Shown here: piece after piece, positions 23,339-37,000 of the stretch
Numbering within the stretch: the first letter of the stretch is position 1
Layout: the number at the start of each line of letters is the position of its first letter
Source: Aquila chrysaetos chrysaetos
Lineage: Eukaryota > Chordata > Aves > Accipitriformes > Accipitridae
Direction of reading: 5' to 3'
DNA: 64,000 bases
Assembly: GCF_900496995.4 (NCBI RefSeq)
Contig: NC_044012.1
Location: 22,172,759 to 22,236,758, forward strand
The notes under the pieces: model-generated
The model's input: the letters and a program-made list of their open reading frames with translations, nothing else
Told to the model about the DNA's origin: nothing
Databases searched by the model: none
Position numbers and translations under genes: made by a program

Positions 23339-26300
23339 CTGGAAGAAGCAACAATGGGACTTTGAAAATCCAGAATCCCATTCATAGCAGACCCAAAGGA
23401 TACACCTGTGTCTCCAGGCTGTGGCATCCTTCATAAGTGGAGAACATAAGGCCTCCCCACCCTGTTTCATGATTAGACCATATTTAAGCAGCAGAGTTAA
23501 GATTCATAGAAGTAAAACCCCAGAACAAATATTCCCTGAGCCAAAACAGCCATTTACTGTGGGTGCAGTCCCATGAGCCACAAACACACACCAGGGCCTG
23601 CTGGCATTTCTCACCTTCCCCCCCCTTCCACTACTTTTGAAACCCCATTTACTGGAATTATTAATCAAATCTCTATTAATATCCAAACTGTCCTTTATTA
23701 CTCTTTAAAAGTTTTTTGGTGGGAACAGAAGGAAGGTAAATGTCACTTAGCTGCTTCATTTCGCAAGAGCGGCTGACCTGATATGACTTTGTGCCTGACC
23801 CTCCTAAGTGCTCAGATTATTATAAGCAACCTTAAAACCAGGGGTCACTGCTGCCCTGAGCATTAACAAAATCGGACCACCTTCCTACTTTGCAAACCAA
23901 ATGTCCACCCTTTGTACAAGGAGTCTGGTGATGTTTCTAACTAATGGAGCATAGAGTTCAATACTCTGATTAAGAACTATAGTTTCTCAAGGCTAATTTG
24001 GCTGTTTTAAGTTACAAAAATTATCCAGCAGATACAACTCCTTCCAGGCATGAAATTACTACAGTGCCCAAGAGCATTTCTCCATGGAGAATGAGGGCCC
24101 TAATTTTCACTTATTAACACCCCAACTCAAGGCTCCCTACAGGCATTGAGCCTATAACAGAAATAAAAGCATGAAACTATTAAAGGAACGTGAGCAATTA
24201 GCTCAAATATAAATGCAATGTTATGTGAAAGCAGGGCCACTTAAGACTTTATCCTAATGGCAGGTCATCTCCAGCATCCTTATCCTACAAGTAGCATGGG
24301 TTAACAGGTCCATGGGCCATTCTTCTTCCAGTCACCAGCCAGCCGACTACCTCTCTTCATCTGTGTCACACAAAGTGGGTGTGCAAGAAAGGGCAAAAAG
24401 AGGAGACAAATGCAGAAAGCAGGTCTCAAGCACTGACAAAAATCAAAGATAAACACGTACAGCATTTACTAAGCACTACTTCGGACTATAATTTCCCCTC
24501 CCTCTCTGGCTAACTGGACCAAGGAACAGGTGGATTTGCCCACTTCTTATTTTCTGGGACTTGAAAGACCAGTGCTCTCAAACCCAGCTCTACTCTCAAA
24601 TTTTTCACATCCTGACATTGAGTAAAATCACAGATCATATTCCCTCCTGCTTCCTTCTGTTCCACATCATCTTTTTTGTGTGGAGCTGCTGTATACAGCA
24701 AGACATCATCTATACAGAGATGACCCCTCCCTTCCCCTCAAGTTTTACCCACATCCTGCAAGCAAGGCAAGAACTTCATTCCTTTACTCTCCAGACAGCC
24801 ACAGTATTGTACATGTTCATGGTACTGGGCCTTTTACAGTGTTAGGAAATGACAAGGTTGCCATTTCCTTTTGTTCTTGCAAGAAACACAAGAGCACAGC
24901 ATTGTCCTATGGACACAAGGACATGCTGCAGCAAGAGCTAGGATTTAAAGCTGGAAATAACTATTTTTCAAGAGAGAAATCTAATGGGGATGATACAACA
25001 TTAATCTGGATTTCAATGTTTTATTACTGGGTCTTGAGAATAACTGGATTATTTGTTCCAATTTTCTAACTGTAATTTCACTTCACTTGAAATTAATCCT
25101 GTTCATCATGCCCACAACGCTTACCTCCAGAGTGCTTCCAACCTCCGCACCCCCATCCCAGTCTTACAGCTTCCCCAACCCTCTAGCCCTGGAGTAAGGC
25201 ATTCCCACGGCTCCACTGCCCCAGAGCCTGCAGGGATCAGCCTCCCAGATTAGGAGGAAAGGAGAACTAAGAAATCGGCCACATCTCCCTGTAGAGGCAG
25301 GACAAAACAGCAACCACAACACAGCATGCCTCCAGCCCACCACCCCTGTCTGGCGGGGGGAGATCCCTCCCTTCCCCACCTCAGACAGCCCTCTACCCAC
25401 CCCAGAAACATAAGGGAGGATTTCAATTCCCCCTCTGCTCCAGGCTTAGGGCACAGACAACTCTGGCACCTCAGCTTTAGGTTCAGAGCACGAATGCCCT
25501 GAGTCTGGGCAGAGGAACCAGCTGTGCCAGGACACAGCAGCTAAGACAACCTAGACAAGCAATGAAGAAATACACCTAGGGCTGGGGTAGAAATTCCTGA
25601 CTTGTCTCAGGAAACCAAGATGTATCAGAGCAGGGTGCTAAGCTGAAGATCACCAAGGACATCCAAGCTTCAGCCCTCCTCCCCAAGGCTCCCTTTCTTT
25701 ACTCCAGTATCTACAGCTAAGATAGTGATGGTAGAGACTTCCAGAAGTTACACAACAATTTTAGAACCCATTAAAAACCCTTTTACCTCCCCAGACTGGC
25801 TCTTAGACCAGGTATATAGTTAAATCCTGCCAACTACCACAGGGTACAGGCCCTCCTGCCAACATAACCGCCTCTTTCCTGCCGGGTGGCCAGATACTAC
25901 CTTAGGACAGGTAATTCATGCTTCTCTGGAAAGATTCACTTTGTGTAGTGCCCAGTCGTGCTTCCTGAATCACCACAGGCTACTTAGTGGCTGTGGACAG
26001 CCTGGAAGGACAGGAGCCAGCCAGGGAACCGTTGGTGTGACCACGCTCCCACCAGTGCAGCAGTAACTGTCACTGGGCTGGTGGCTTCCGAGAGTCCAGC
26101 AGAACCTGGAAGGCAACTGACAGGACTTGGAAATTGGTCTGCCCAGCATCCTCTCTCCTCAACTGTTACAGTCTTGCCAGGCAGAGTGGGAGGATTTTAC
26201 CAGGACCCCAAGGAAGGAGAACGTTCAGAGCTTGACATTAGCTAAAGCCTGCTCATTTCTCTGCTGCTGAGCTCCTCCTGCTCTAACGTGGGGAGATACT

Positions 26301-29300
26301 GCACTGCACAGGCTCAGGGTGCTGTGTGGAGAAGCTTCTCAAAGCAGCAGCACCTCATCCTGTAAGCAGCATGATAAGAAAGGTCCACTAACCCAGTAAA
26401 GAGTGGGGGTTTACCATCTTAACTGGTTCCACACCAAGGGAACAGATGCACATTCAAGCATTTGTAGCTTTGGGATTTCTTCAGCTCTAGGCTGGAGCAG
26501 AGACTATGCTTTCTGCCTTGAACTTTCTCAGTATCATAATTAGTCAACATGGTCTCTACTCTGGTGGTTTACAATGCCACTGAAATGCCTTGATAAAGTT
26601 ATAGCCTTGCAAATCACTGCAGCCCATCTATTTCTTAAACATCTCACTCTGCAGTGAATGATTGCAGCAGTATTAGAAAGTACGCCTTAGAGTAGCATTT
26701 GTTAATGTTCCACAAGCTCCAGATAAATTAATTTAGACACTGCAGACAAGCTAATCATTTCTTTAAAGAGTAAAGAAAAAGTTTCCACGCTGACTTACAA
26801 AGCAAGAATTTAACTTCTATTTTGCTCGCCCAGGGAGGACCCCAATCACATCAATGCAAAAGAGAGCAGGCAAATCACCACATTGCTGCAGCTCCAACAA
26901 TGCCCTTGGGGGTGTCCTCTGTTGTTGCACCTGGTGAATACCCATTTGATGAGCTTGTTCCAATTAACCATGCACACATATACACACACACCAGCCAAGG
27001 ACACCCAACTTACAAGAACATCTCAGCTGCCAGGGAGCTTCATGCATTTTCAGCACAGCATATGCTATAAACAAAAGCTTCTCATGAGACTCTCAGCCAC
27101 AGACAAACCAAATCATCACATCTGCTTGGCAGGGAACAAGGAACTCTCAGTTTGAAAACCAACATTCATTATTTGGGTGTTTAAAATCCAGTCAGGGAGG
27201 ATTCAAGCCCTGAAAACCAACTGGCTCTCCAGCCAGCTAGCCTGTGGAAACTCACTCCAAAACATCTCCCACATGGTGTCCAGCCACAAATCCGAGTGGA
27301 AACTAGAGGGCTCAGGCAAAGAAACCTCAGATGTGACACCCTTGTGTGCTCAAGGCACCAAGACAGAAGTACTATAAGGAAAGGAAACTGGATGGTGGGT
27401 GATGCTGCCCATCCCCGAAAGCAGAACTCGGGAGACAGATGTCAAAGTGAGACCCATCAAGTCTCATGCTTGGTCAGAGATGCACCCACAGGGCTGCCAC
27501 CCTGTGCTCCTTCCCACAGTTCCAGCACCTTAGAAGCAATGTTAGAGCCTCACCTGCTCAGCACAGAAGTAACTCTTGCCTGCTGCAGGCAAATAGCCCA
27601 ACTGGAGCCAGGTTTCATGCTCAGAGGACTTGCCAGAGAAGCCTTAGGTGCTTAGCAAGGGAAACTGCTGGCTGCAAAGTATCTTCATGGAGCTGCCTGG
27701 TAGAAGCCACACAAAACCCATACAAGGCTTGCAAGCACCTCAGCACCCAATGCCAAACCTGATGCTGGTATCTCAGCCTGATCTCAAACTCAACAACCCT
27801 GCTCCCGTACTCAGCTGCATTCCTGCTATTGAACTCACTATTTATTTTTCCAGCCCAAACCTTCCTGCCCTCCCCAGGTAGATGGAGGGGGCCAAAGCCA
27901 TTCCTTAGTCCTGCTTGTCAGCCCGGACAAGGTCACTTCCACATCTCCTAGTACTGCTGCATGAAGAAAGCAAGTGAGAAAAAGCCTGATCTGCAGGCTA
28001 GCAGCTAGGATGCTTGAGAGCTAAGGAAAAGCCTTGGCTGGGGGTCTCTGCTCCCTGGATTAAAGTCTTTTAGCTAATGACTATTTAATGTGCAACACAT
28101 AAGCAGTCTCTGAAGGAAAAAAAAAGACCAGGATCATCTTCAAAGTGAGGGAAAAAGATTTGTTTCATGTGGGCTCACAGCTACTACAGAGACTCCTTGC
28201 TTCAGGCTAGGCAGAAGAGAAGGGTTTGCACAGGATCACCACCCTGCTCCCAGGTGAGTGGTTTTGGCCATGAGCTACATTAGGGGTAAATAAAAGCACC
28301 TTCACCTCTTTACAGCAGCAATATTAACCTCTGAACACTACCAGGCTCATGATATGGGCTAGGGCCATATGGCCAAACTATCTGTAGGCATGAGGCAGGG
28401 CTTCATGCAAGCTCAGTCATGCCAGGACCTGGAAAATTCAGAAGGCTCAACAGCACAAATACAGGCACAGAGGGGCCCTTCAGGGCCCATGAGTTTGGCA
28501 AAAGCTGTGCTGAGGAAGAAGTTGATGTGAGCACTTAGATATGGCCCTAAAGCATCCAAATCCCTTTGTGCCTATGTCCAACAGCTTCCCTCTGTAAAAT
28601 AAAACTGAACAGCTCTCTGATGATACTGTGCTAAAAAAGACAGGAAATTAAGAATAAACAGCAGCTTTCTTAATGGACATTAAGAAAAAAAATAAGGGAA
28701 GTTTCATGTAAAGGCACAGCTTCACATCTATACAGATCCTGTGGCTGTCATTATACCATGTGCCAGTGCTCTTATTTCAAGGGACCCCACATCACTTGTG
28801 CTGAAGCAGCGGCACCAACCTCTGAGCTGGTCTGATACCAACTGATTGCCCTCCAAACTTAAAGGCTGGGGATATATTGGCACACTCTGCACTACAATAC
28901 ACTATACCCAGCTTTTCTTGTAGGAGCATAGGCTGGTGGCTGAATCTTGCTTCAGTATACACAATAAATCCTCTTTCTTCTTCCTTCCGCAAAGATAAGC
29001 CATCTCTCTCTGGAGTAATTGGTTAATTTGCCTTTCTATTACACTTTGCTGGAAGAGTAAGACAAGAGATCTGTTAAAAGTGAGAATCAGGATGCTATTG
29101 AACAATTTTGTTCAGTTAAATCATCTTGCCCTGTTCAGGCTTAAGTAGCAAGATCACATTGCTTGCCTAGAAATCACCTGCTTAGCTATAATTACCATAT
29201 AAACAGCGTCTCAAGGAAGCCAGGAAAAGAGAAGCAGAATTTCCAGGACTGATCTCTTGCCCCTCCAGCCCACTGCTAAGTGGCTGAGTGCTTTCTAAAT

Positions 29301-32300
29301 CAAGTCTTGCTACCCAGGAAGCCTCACCTGTCACCATTATATTCCAGTCCCTCTGAATTTTATCACTTTGGTACTGTCATCCTGCAATTTATTACAAAAG
29401 GTCTACCATAGCTGAGATAATTAATAGGAGCCTAGTGATATACCTTCCTATCATTTCTTTTAATAAACTTAACTGTCAGCTGACAGTGAGATGGACCAAG
29501 CTCCCTTCCAAGGGTCTGTTGGAGATTCCCCAGCTCCACATGCTATAATTTAGAGCTGTGGCTCCTGCCCTAAGTATTTACAGTACTATTTTCCCTTTCC
29601 CAACTGCCTCTCCCAGCATCTGCTCTCTGCTATTCTGGCTTTGCAACTTTGCAAGTACCTTTTTATTTACTCTTTCTGGCACCTGGACCACATTTCATAG
29701 AATCATTTAGGTTGGAAAAGACCTTTAAGGTCATTGAGTCCAACCGTAAACCTAGCACTGCCAACTCCACCACTAAACCATGTCCTTAAGTGCCACATCT
29801 ACACATCTTCTAAATACCACCAGGGATGGTGACTCAACCACTTCCCTGGGCAGCCTGTTCCAAAGCTTCACAGCCCTTTTGGTGAAGGAATTTTTTCTAA
29901 CACCCAAACTATACCTCCCCTGGCACAACTTGAGGCCATTTCCTCTTGTCCTATCACTTGTTACTAGGGACAAGAGACCAACACCCACCTCACTACAACC
30001 TCCTTTCAGGTAGTTGTAGAGAGCGATAAGGTCTCCCCTCAGCCTCCTCTTCTCCAGACTAAACAACCTGAGTTCCCTCACCTGCTTCTCATAAGACTTG
30101 TGCTCTAGACCCTTCACCAGCTTCGTTGCCCTTCTCTGGACACACTCCAGCACCTCAATGTCTTTCTTGTAGTGAGGGACCCAAAACTAAACACAGTATT
30201 CAAGGTGCGGCCTCACCAGTGTGGAATACAGGGGAACAATCGCTTCCCTGCTCCTGCTGGCCACACTATTTCTGATACAAGCCAGGATGCTATTGGCCTT
30301 CTTGGACACCTAGGCACGCTGCCAGCTCATATTCAGCCGGCTGGCAACCAGCACCCCCACGTCCTTTTCCTCTGGGCAGCTTTCCAGCCACTCTTCCCCA
30401 AGCCTGTATCATTGCATGGGGTTGTTGTGACCCAACTGCAGGACCCGGCATGGACCCTTGTTGAACCTCATACAATTGGCCTCAGCCCATCAATCCAGCC
30501 TGTCCAGATCCCTCTGGAGAGCCTTCCTACCCTCAAGAAGATCAACACTCCCACCCAGCTTGGTGTTGTCTGCAAATTTACTGAGGGTGCACTCGATCCC
30601 CTCGTCCAGATCATTGATAAAGACATTAAATAGAACTGGCCCCAAAACTGAGCCCTAGGGAACACCACTTGTAACTGGCTGCCAACTGGATTGAATTCCA
30701 TTCAACACAACTCTCTGGGCTTGGCCCTCCAGCCAGTTTTTTACCCAACAAAGAGTACATCCATCCAAGCCACGAGTAGCCAGTTTTTCCAGGAGAATGC
30801 TTTTCCTCATCCACTAAGCGGGTCACCTTGTCACAGAAGGAGATCCAGTTAGTCAAGCAGGACCTGCCATTCATAAACCCATGCAGACTGGGCCTGATCA
30901 TCTGGTTGTCCTGTACATGCCATGTGATGGCACTCAAGGTGATCTGCTCCATAACCTTCCCTGGCACCCAGGTCAGACTGACAGGTCTGTAGTTCCCCGG
31001 ATCCTCCTTCCAGCCTCTCTTGTAGGTAGGCGTCACATTTGCTAACCTCCAGTCAACTGGGACCTCCTCAGTTAGCCAGGACTGGTGATAGATGATTGAA
31101 AGTGGCTTGGTGAGCACTTCTGCCAGCTCCCTCAGCACCCTTGGGTGGATCCCATCCGGCCCCATAGACCTGTGTATCTAAGTGGTGTAGCAGGTCACTA
31201 ACCATTTCCCCTTGGATTACGGGGGCTTCATTCTGCTCCCTGTCCCTGTCATCCAGCTCAGGGGGCTGGGTACCCAGAGAACTGCTGGTCTTACTATTAA
31301 AGACTGAGGCAAAGAAAGCATTAAGTACCTCAGCATTTTCCTCATCTTTTGTCACTATGTTTCCCCCCACATCCAATAAAGGATGGAGAGTCTCCTTAGA
31401 CCTCCTTTTGTTGGTAATGTATTTATAGAAACAATTTTTATTGTCTTTTACAGCAGTAGCCAGATTAAGTTCTAGTTGGGCTTTGGTCCAAAGACCAGGT
31501 CAGTCTTCTTCCCTGCCAGCTTGTCTTTCGGCACATGGGGATGGCCTTCTCCTGCGCCTTTAAGATTTCCTTCTTGAAGGATGTCCAGCCTTCCTGGACT
31601 CCTTTGCCCTTCAGGACTGCCTCCCAAGTGACTCTGTCAACCAGACTCCTGAACAGGCCAAAGTCTGCCCTCTGAACTCCAAGGTGGCAGTTCTGCTGAC
31701 CCCGCTCCTTACTTCTCCAAGAATCGAAAACTCTATCATTTCATGATCACTATGCCCAGGATGGCCTCCAACCATCACATCACCCACAAGTGCTTCTCTG
31801 TTCACAAACAACAGGTTCAGCTGGGCACCTTCCCGAGTTGTGTCAGGAAGTTATCTTCCACACACTCCAGGAACCTCCTAGACTGTTTCCTCTCTGCTGT
31901 ACTGCATTTCCAGCAGACATATGGTAAATTGAAGTCCCCCAGGAGAACAAGGGCACTTGCATTTTGGTTTGCAATGCATCAAAGCTTCCATGCCGCTAGC
32001 GACTTTGAAGTGGAAAAGCAGAAGCCAAAGGACTATTAATGGGTCCCCAGGTCAGAAGCAACAGGGTCAGAGCTGACTCTGCAACAGTGAATCCAGAGTA
32101 GCAGTTCAGCAAAGCAGTACCGCTCTTTAGTGGCTACCGTCAAGACCTGATCCAAAATCAATGGAAATCATAGGAAGACTCCTATGGATATCAGATTGTT
32201 TCCACATGTGATGTCTTACTCCACACCAAATGCTTGGACATGCCACTTACACTAGCCTGCAAAGGAGAGCTAAGATGAAATGAACAATGCTGTACTCCCT

Positions 32301-33963
32301 GGGGGCTTAAAGCGTACGAACAGTAACCTCCATTCTGCTAATACGCAATGATTTGTTAATCCACCATTTAACTGCACCCAAGCTGGAACAAGAGACACTG
32401 CCAGCATCCCTAAAAACCACCCACTCTCCCTTTCTGAACCATCTCTTAGCTTCTGCAGCATCAATTTGCAGTGCACAGCACAGGCTGCATGATATTCACA
32501 TCCTGACCAGCTGCCTTCACCAGCCAGGACCGTGAGACGTTGGGCACCAGTGGAGTTGTCTGAAATGCTCCTATGAACCTCAATCCAAACCAAGCTGTTT
32601 TAATCTCAATCTTCAAAACCTTCTCAGCTAGGATTATGTGTATTCACGCCCAGTTCTCACAAAGGAGTTTCAATCTCTGGAAGAACATAAACATGAATTA
32701 AATTCAAAGACACAAATCTGGAGACAGGTAACCAGCCAAAAGCAGAAGCAGGAGTACAACCCCCCAACCTGACCTTGGCTGGCGCTAGCCTCATGCCTGC
32801 TTCTCCAGCACACACACACATTACTGACTACCAGAACAGTAAATATTCTGTTTTTACTGGATCATTACTGTAATACTACAGCACTGGCTGTAACCCCAAG
32901 GTGTTACAGAGCAAGCTTTGGCTTCACGGAGTTATTACCCATCCTTCAGTTAAGGGGCAAGGCTGGACAACCTATTATGAGTAACCTGCACCCTCCTGGA
33001 GTAGCCTAGCCTTTGTGTTTTCCCTAGATTTGTACAGCAATTGCTTCTCAGAAAATCACCTATGGATTTAAAACGCAAGGAAAGGCTAGTTTGGGTGATT
33101 TAGCTTTGCAGTCACTTCTACCTAGGCCATCTGTTGCATTTTTCATCATAAGCCTTCACAGCATTTTACAGACAAAGCAAGAATAAATAATCTCATCCCT
33201 CATTTACAGACTGGGCAACACAAATAAAAATTTAAGGCCAAAACATCCAAAAGCACACGTGCAAGACGAGGAGGGCAAGACCAGCAGCAGCGAGGCAGGC
33301 AGCTTCCATCCCCTCCACATTTAACCCACAGCCTGGATGCAGTCACATCCGCATCCCATGGGAAGAAAGGAAGAAGTCTAGGAAGTTTCTATTTCAGGGA
33401 GCAAAGCTTTCTCCATGTCCAGCTTGGGTGGGGGTGTGGGGGTAGTGGAGCAGGAAGAAGGGGCTCCAACTCCCAGTCCCCAACATGGAAAGTGCTGCAG
33501 CTTCCAGGTGCCTCTCACCCAGCACAAGAGCCCCCACTTCTCTCCACAGGCAACCTCCCCCCTAAAATCCTCCCCCAACAAGTGGCTTCCTTGCAGGGAA
33601 ACAGATCCCGCAGGAGGATGAGCACAACCTGTTGTCAGGAGATGTCTGGCAGGACCGAGGTCACCCTGCCCCAGGCACACCCCTGCCTCTCTCCCCCCTC
33701 TCGCACAAGGGATGCCCCCAACTCCGCTGTGTGGGGCACGGGGTGTCACCCCCCTCCAAGCTCTCCCCGCCGCCCCGGGTCTCTTCTCAGCCCTGCTCCC
33801 AGCCCTCCCTCCTGAGGCTGAGCAGCCTGGGAGCACCGTCACCAAAAGCCACCCTCCATATTTCGGCCAGGGAGGGGACGCAGCCACCATCACCCCAGCA
33901 TGAGAGTGGTCACCAGTATCCCCCACCTTTCCCACTCCGCGGGGGACACAGGGGCACACTCAC
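23339..33963 (-). other. HYDIN: Putative HYDIN 5' intron(s)
   Basis: No coding exon is recognisable between the first coding exon and the GC-rich block near 34 kb. If that block is the HYDIN promoter, this stretch is one or more introns in the 5' untranslated or extreme N-terminal region. Small non-coding exons may be hidden here. A candidate GTGAGT donor on the minus strand at 33963-33958 would fit the end of a first exon. The one clear element inside is the CR1 at about 29.69-31.96 kb; short A-tracts and CA-repeats are unremarkable. Confidence 0.45.
29693..31960 (-). mobile_element. CR1 non-LTR retrotransposon, 5'-truncated and inactive
   Basis: This is the 3' 2.3 kb of a CR1 LINE on the minus strand. 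Its 3' end on the plus strand reads TCATAGAATCATTTAGGTTG, the reversed CR1 terminus. Upstream come the ORF2 C-terminal region (about 30153-29773), the reverse transcriptase region (about 31165-30550, with HPRVLRELAEVLTKPLSIIY and NYRPVSLT), the linker around NAFFASVFN (about 31376-31290) and the end of the endonuclease domain (about 31950-31611, with LLGDFNLPY and GHSDHEMIEF). The element is 5'-truncated inside the endonuclease. It carries several stops and frameshifts, and the catalytic FADD box reads FADN at about 30576-30559. It lies in the same sense as HYDIN, in a presumed intron. Confidence 0.95.
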
Positions 33964-34003
33964 ACACTGGATCCCTGCAACCAGCCAGGCTGTTGCCCTC
34001 GTC

Positions 34004-34010
34004 CCGGAAG
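34004..34010 (+). promoter_or_regulatory. ETS-family core site
   Basis: The sequence CCGGAAG, followed by C, matches the high-affinity ETS (GABPA/ELK) core common in CpG-rich promoters. It lies 27 bases from the X-box match. Seven bases alone are weak evidence; context gives it interest. Confidence 0.35.
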
Positions 34011-34037
34011 CAACAAGGCCTCCCGGCCAGCCCCAAC

Positions 34038-34051
34038 ACCACCATGGCAAC
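34038..34051. promoter_or_regulatory. Candidate RFX X-box
   Basis: The 14 bases ACCACCATGGCAAC fit the consensus RYYNYYATRRNRAC. The half CATGGCAAC is the exact strong half-site (GTTGCCATG on the minus strand). X-boxes bound by RFX factors drive ciliary genes, so position in a CpG-rich block upstream of HYDIN makes sense. With equal base frequencies roughly two matches to this degenerate motif are expected by chance in 64 kb counting both strands, so location is the main argument. Confidence 0.45.
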
Positions 34052-37000
34052 AGCGGGGACGCCGAGAGGGGAGGAGGCAGCGGCAGCTTCGGGATGTGAT
34101 GGCGGACATGGAGGCAGAGGGGACATGGATGCTCAGCACCCACCCGGTCCTCACAGAGGAGCGGTGTCTGCCTGCAGACCCCCTGCTCCAGCACAGCACC
34201 TGCTGGCTCAGTGGAGGGGAGACCCTGAATGCATCACAGGAGCCCAGGCCTGCCAAACTGCTTCAAAAGCTCACAGCTTCAGCAGGATTACTGCTGCCCC
34301 AGGATAACAGAAACCAGCTGCATTCCCCACATTTGCTGGGGCACAGACACTGGAGGTGCCTGGCTAGCAATGCCTTACCTCAAAGCACTAACAGCAGCTC
34401 AGGGAAAGCATACAATGACCACAACAAGCATGCAGTGAAACTGCCTCTAACGCACCCTCCCAGCTTCAGCACAGCCACATCACTGTCTGTGTTATCCTGA
34501 AACAGAACAGCGGTTAGAGAAATTCATGGCAGAATCCAAAGCGTTTCTCCCAGGTCTAAGAAAGCAAGCTAGCATACGGGACTGGTGATGAAGAGCCATG
34601 CACCACCTGGAAACACCCTATATGTCCATATATACTAAAAATCAAGTCACACAACTCACAGAGGTGCCAGCACCGCCCTCAGAAGGGACTATCTGCTTTT
34701 CTCTCCTGCACACTTTGTCATAACCTGGATCCCAGCTCAATCAGCTCACCCGCTTTGCTGGCATCTCGCACGTCGTCCCAGCCTGCCCATGGCAGGGCTC
34801 TCAGCAGAGGCTGACACCAATACACAAACCAGCACCACTGACCTTGACATTCTCAGGGAAGCACTGTAATAAGTAAACCCCGATAAGCACAGCCTAACAC
34901 ACCCAGTTCTAAACTCTTTACTGAACCCAGGTTCCCCCTCCCTCCCTCCCTGAGGAGCTCTGGATGGGCTCTGAGCTCCCTCACTGGGGACGCCAGTGGT
35001 CCATTCAAACATGCATTTCACCTGAGTGCCTCTGCCCAGTGCTCTTGTGCAGGGTCTGACACAGGGCTAAAGGGAGCTCAGTGCTTGCTGAGTTTTGCTC
35101 AAATCCCTTATGTTCTTTTCAAGGCCAGAGATGCTTCTGCAACTAGGAGAACGGAACTGGTTGGTTGGCTGATGAGATCAGTGGAAAAAAGAAATTGCAT
35201 AAGATGGTAAAAAGAGCACTTCCAAATCAGATATCTGGAGATTAATTCCTGCTTCTTAGTGAGCATCACCAGTATTTCATTAAGAATCAGTCCAGGACAC
35301 CTGGAACTCTGAGCCTTGGGCAAATGCCATGGGACTGCAAAGTGTGAAATAATTATCTAAAAGAACATGTCCTCTATTCATCTTCCCCACACCTTTTCTC
35401 AAACAAAAAGGGACCTGCCTAAATAACCCATAGTCATTAATGCACTTCACCTGGGAGCATGCGCATTGTGTTTCTGGGTAACAGCAAGCCTTCGGGCAAG
35501 GCTCACCCTGTGTCACAGGTAAGGTACATAGTGGAATGCCTGATTTTCAGCATACAGTCTCTTCCAAGGACTGAGAAAAAAAATACAAATTCATGCAATA
35601 AAAAGTCACCTTGGTATGCAGCACATCACCCTCTGGTGCCCTCAGCATGAACATGACCTGGGCTCATGCTACCTATAGGCCAATTCATTTTTTCCTTATG
35701 TTCCCAATGCCGCTACAGAGATGAGCAAGTCATTAACTGACAGAGGGAAATGCAGGCCTCTGAGGTCAGGTAAGCAGGGCAAGATGTGACCTGCAGTTCT
35801 TCCCAGCCACTGCTTTCCTTCATCAGCCTCAGATCAGCAAAGGTCAGCTTACCCCCATTTTACCAGGCAGATGTTGTGATATGGATACCATAGCCTGGCT
35901 ATTTCACTGTATTTTCTCGTATAGATTAAGACCCATCAAGATCTTATAGCTATTGCACAAAGTTTAGGCAGGTTTTTTTTTCCTAGACATGTTCAATCCA
36001 AAGTACATCAGAGTTCACAGTACAAGAGAAGACTGGGACAGGGGAGCTCAAACATGATGGACAGAGAGAAACATATGCTGAATATTTTTTATGCATATGC
36101 CTTGACTCCAAAGCCTTTTTCTCCTTGGCTCCTCTTCCCACATCCCAACTCCTATACATAACTCACTTATTTCAACCCCAGGCAAATCTCCATCTGGTAT
36201 TGCCAGACACTAGGCTAGACATATCCAAGCCCATCAGCTCAAGGGCCACTACACCAGCACACACAGTAACATGGTCTATCACTGTAAAAATTCCAAATTA
36301 CAGCATTTAAGAGGTCACCACTTGGTAAGGGCACACCAAGACAGTCTGCAGGAGCTAATTTCCACCACCCAGGCTAGAAAAGCACAGGACCCAGAGGGCC
36401 CCAGCTCTATCCCTGGCTCAGCCAGGCTCTTCAGCCTCCCTGCAGTGCCCTTCGCTGGAGAGCAAGCCTGGGTAACCCTCACAAAACCTGCTCCCAGCCC
36501 AGAACAAGCCAACTCCCTTTGCCAGGGCCTTAAACACCCAGACAAAATCCTTGCAGGCAGCAGGGAACAGCTGAGGCAGCCCTATAAAAGCAGAGCTGCA
36601 GAGACCCTGGTGATCAAGCAGAAGGCAACCGGTGCTCTCTGCAAAAAGCAACTTTATTTGATTCTCAGCTTTTGCACACAAAGCCCTTGGGGGGCTCCAG
36701 AGTTTTGCAAAACACACACGTTCTGCCAAAGCTGCTTAATTTCTGATAGCAGGGAAGGTGAATACTGCAGATTATTACTTTTTCTAGCTAACAGGGACTT
36801 TCAGGGATAGGAATGCACTGCATTCCCAGAGAACACCGTGGGGAAATATCACTGCAGGTGTACACTACCAGCCAGACTGCTGACAGCTGAGGAGCGGGAG
36901 GCCACAGCCAGCTTGTCTTGTAGCTTCTTCACCATAACCATAGCTCTTGATGGCTACAGACACCAGGCAGCCCTGCCAAGCTGCCATTTTTAAACCTGAA

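Larger units (their letters stand above)
33700..34180 (-). promoter_or_regulatory. HYDIN: GC/CpG-rich block, candidate HYDIN promoter
   Basis: By my count about 20 CpG dinucleotides fall within about 480 bases, against very few in surrounding DNA, and local GC is much higher. The block contains an ETS-type core CCGGAAG (34004-34010) and a 14-base RFX X-box match (34038-34051). No TATA box is evident. It is the only such block upstream of the first HYDIN coding exon in this window. That makes it the best promoter candidate, though the 10.6-kb distance and lack of transcript data keep this an inference. A divergent plus-strand transcript is also possible. Long open frames on both strands here are expected from GC richness. 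Confidence 0.45.

Noticed and set aside
33378..33959. 193-codon minus-strand open frame, the longest in the window
   Set aside because: It sits in GC-rich DNA with open frames in several phases on both strands. Its composition is rich in G, A, P and R without domain pattern, and it resembles no family.
34099..34500. ATG-led plus-strand frame starting MADMEAEG next to the CpG-rich block
   Set aside because: The start context is good and a divergent gene is possible, but the peptide resembles no known protein and the same stretch is open in other frames. Reported only as a possible divergent transcript.
36271..36810. 179-codon plus-strand frame
   Set aside because: Overlapping open frames on the minus strand and no family resemblance indicate chance.
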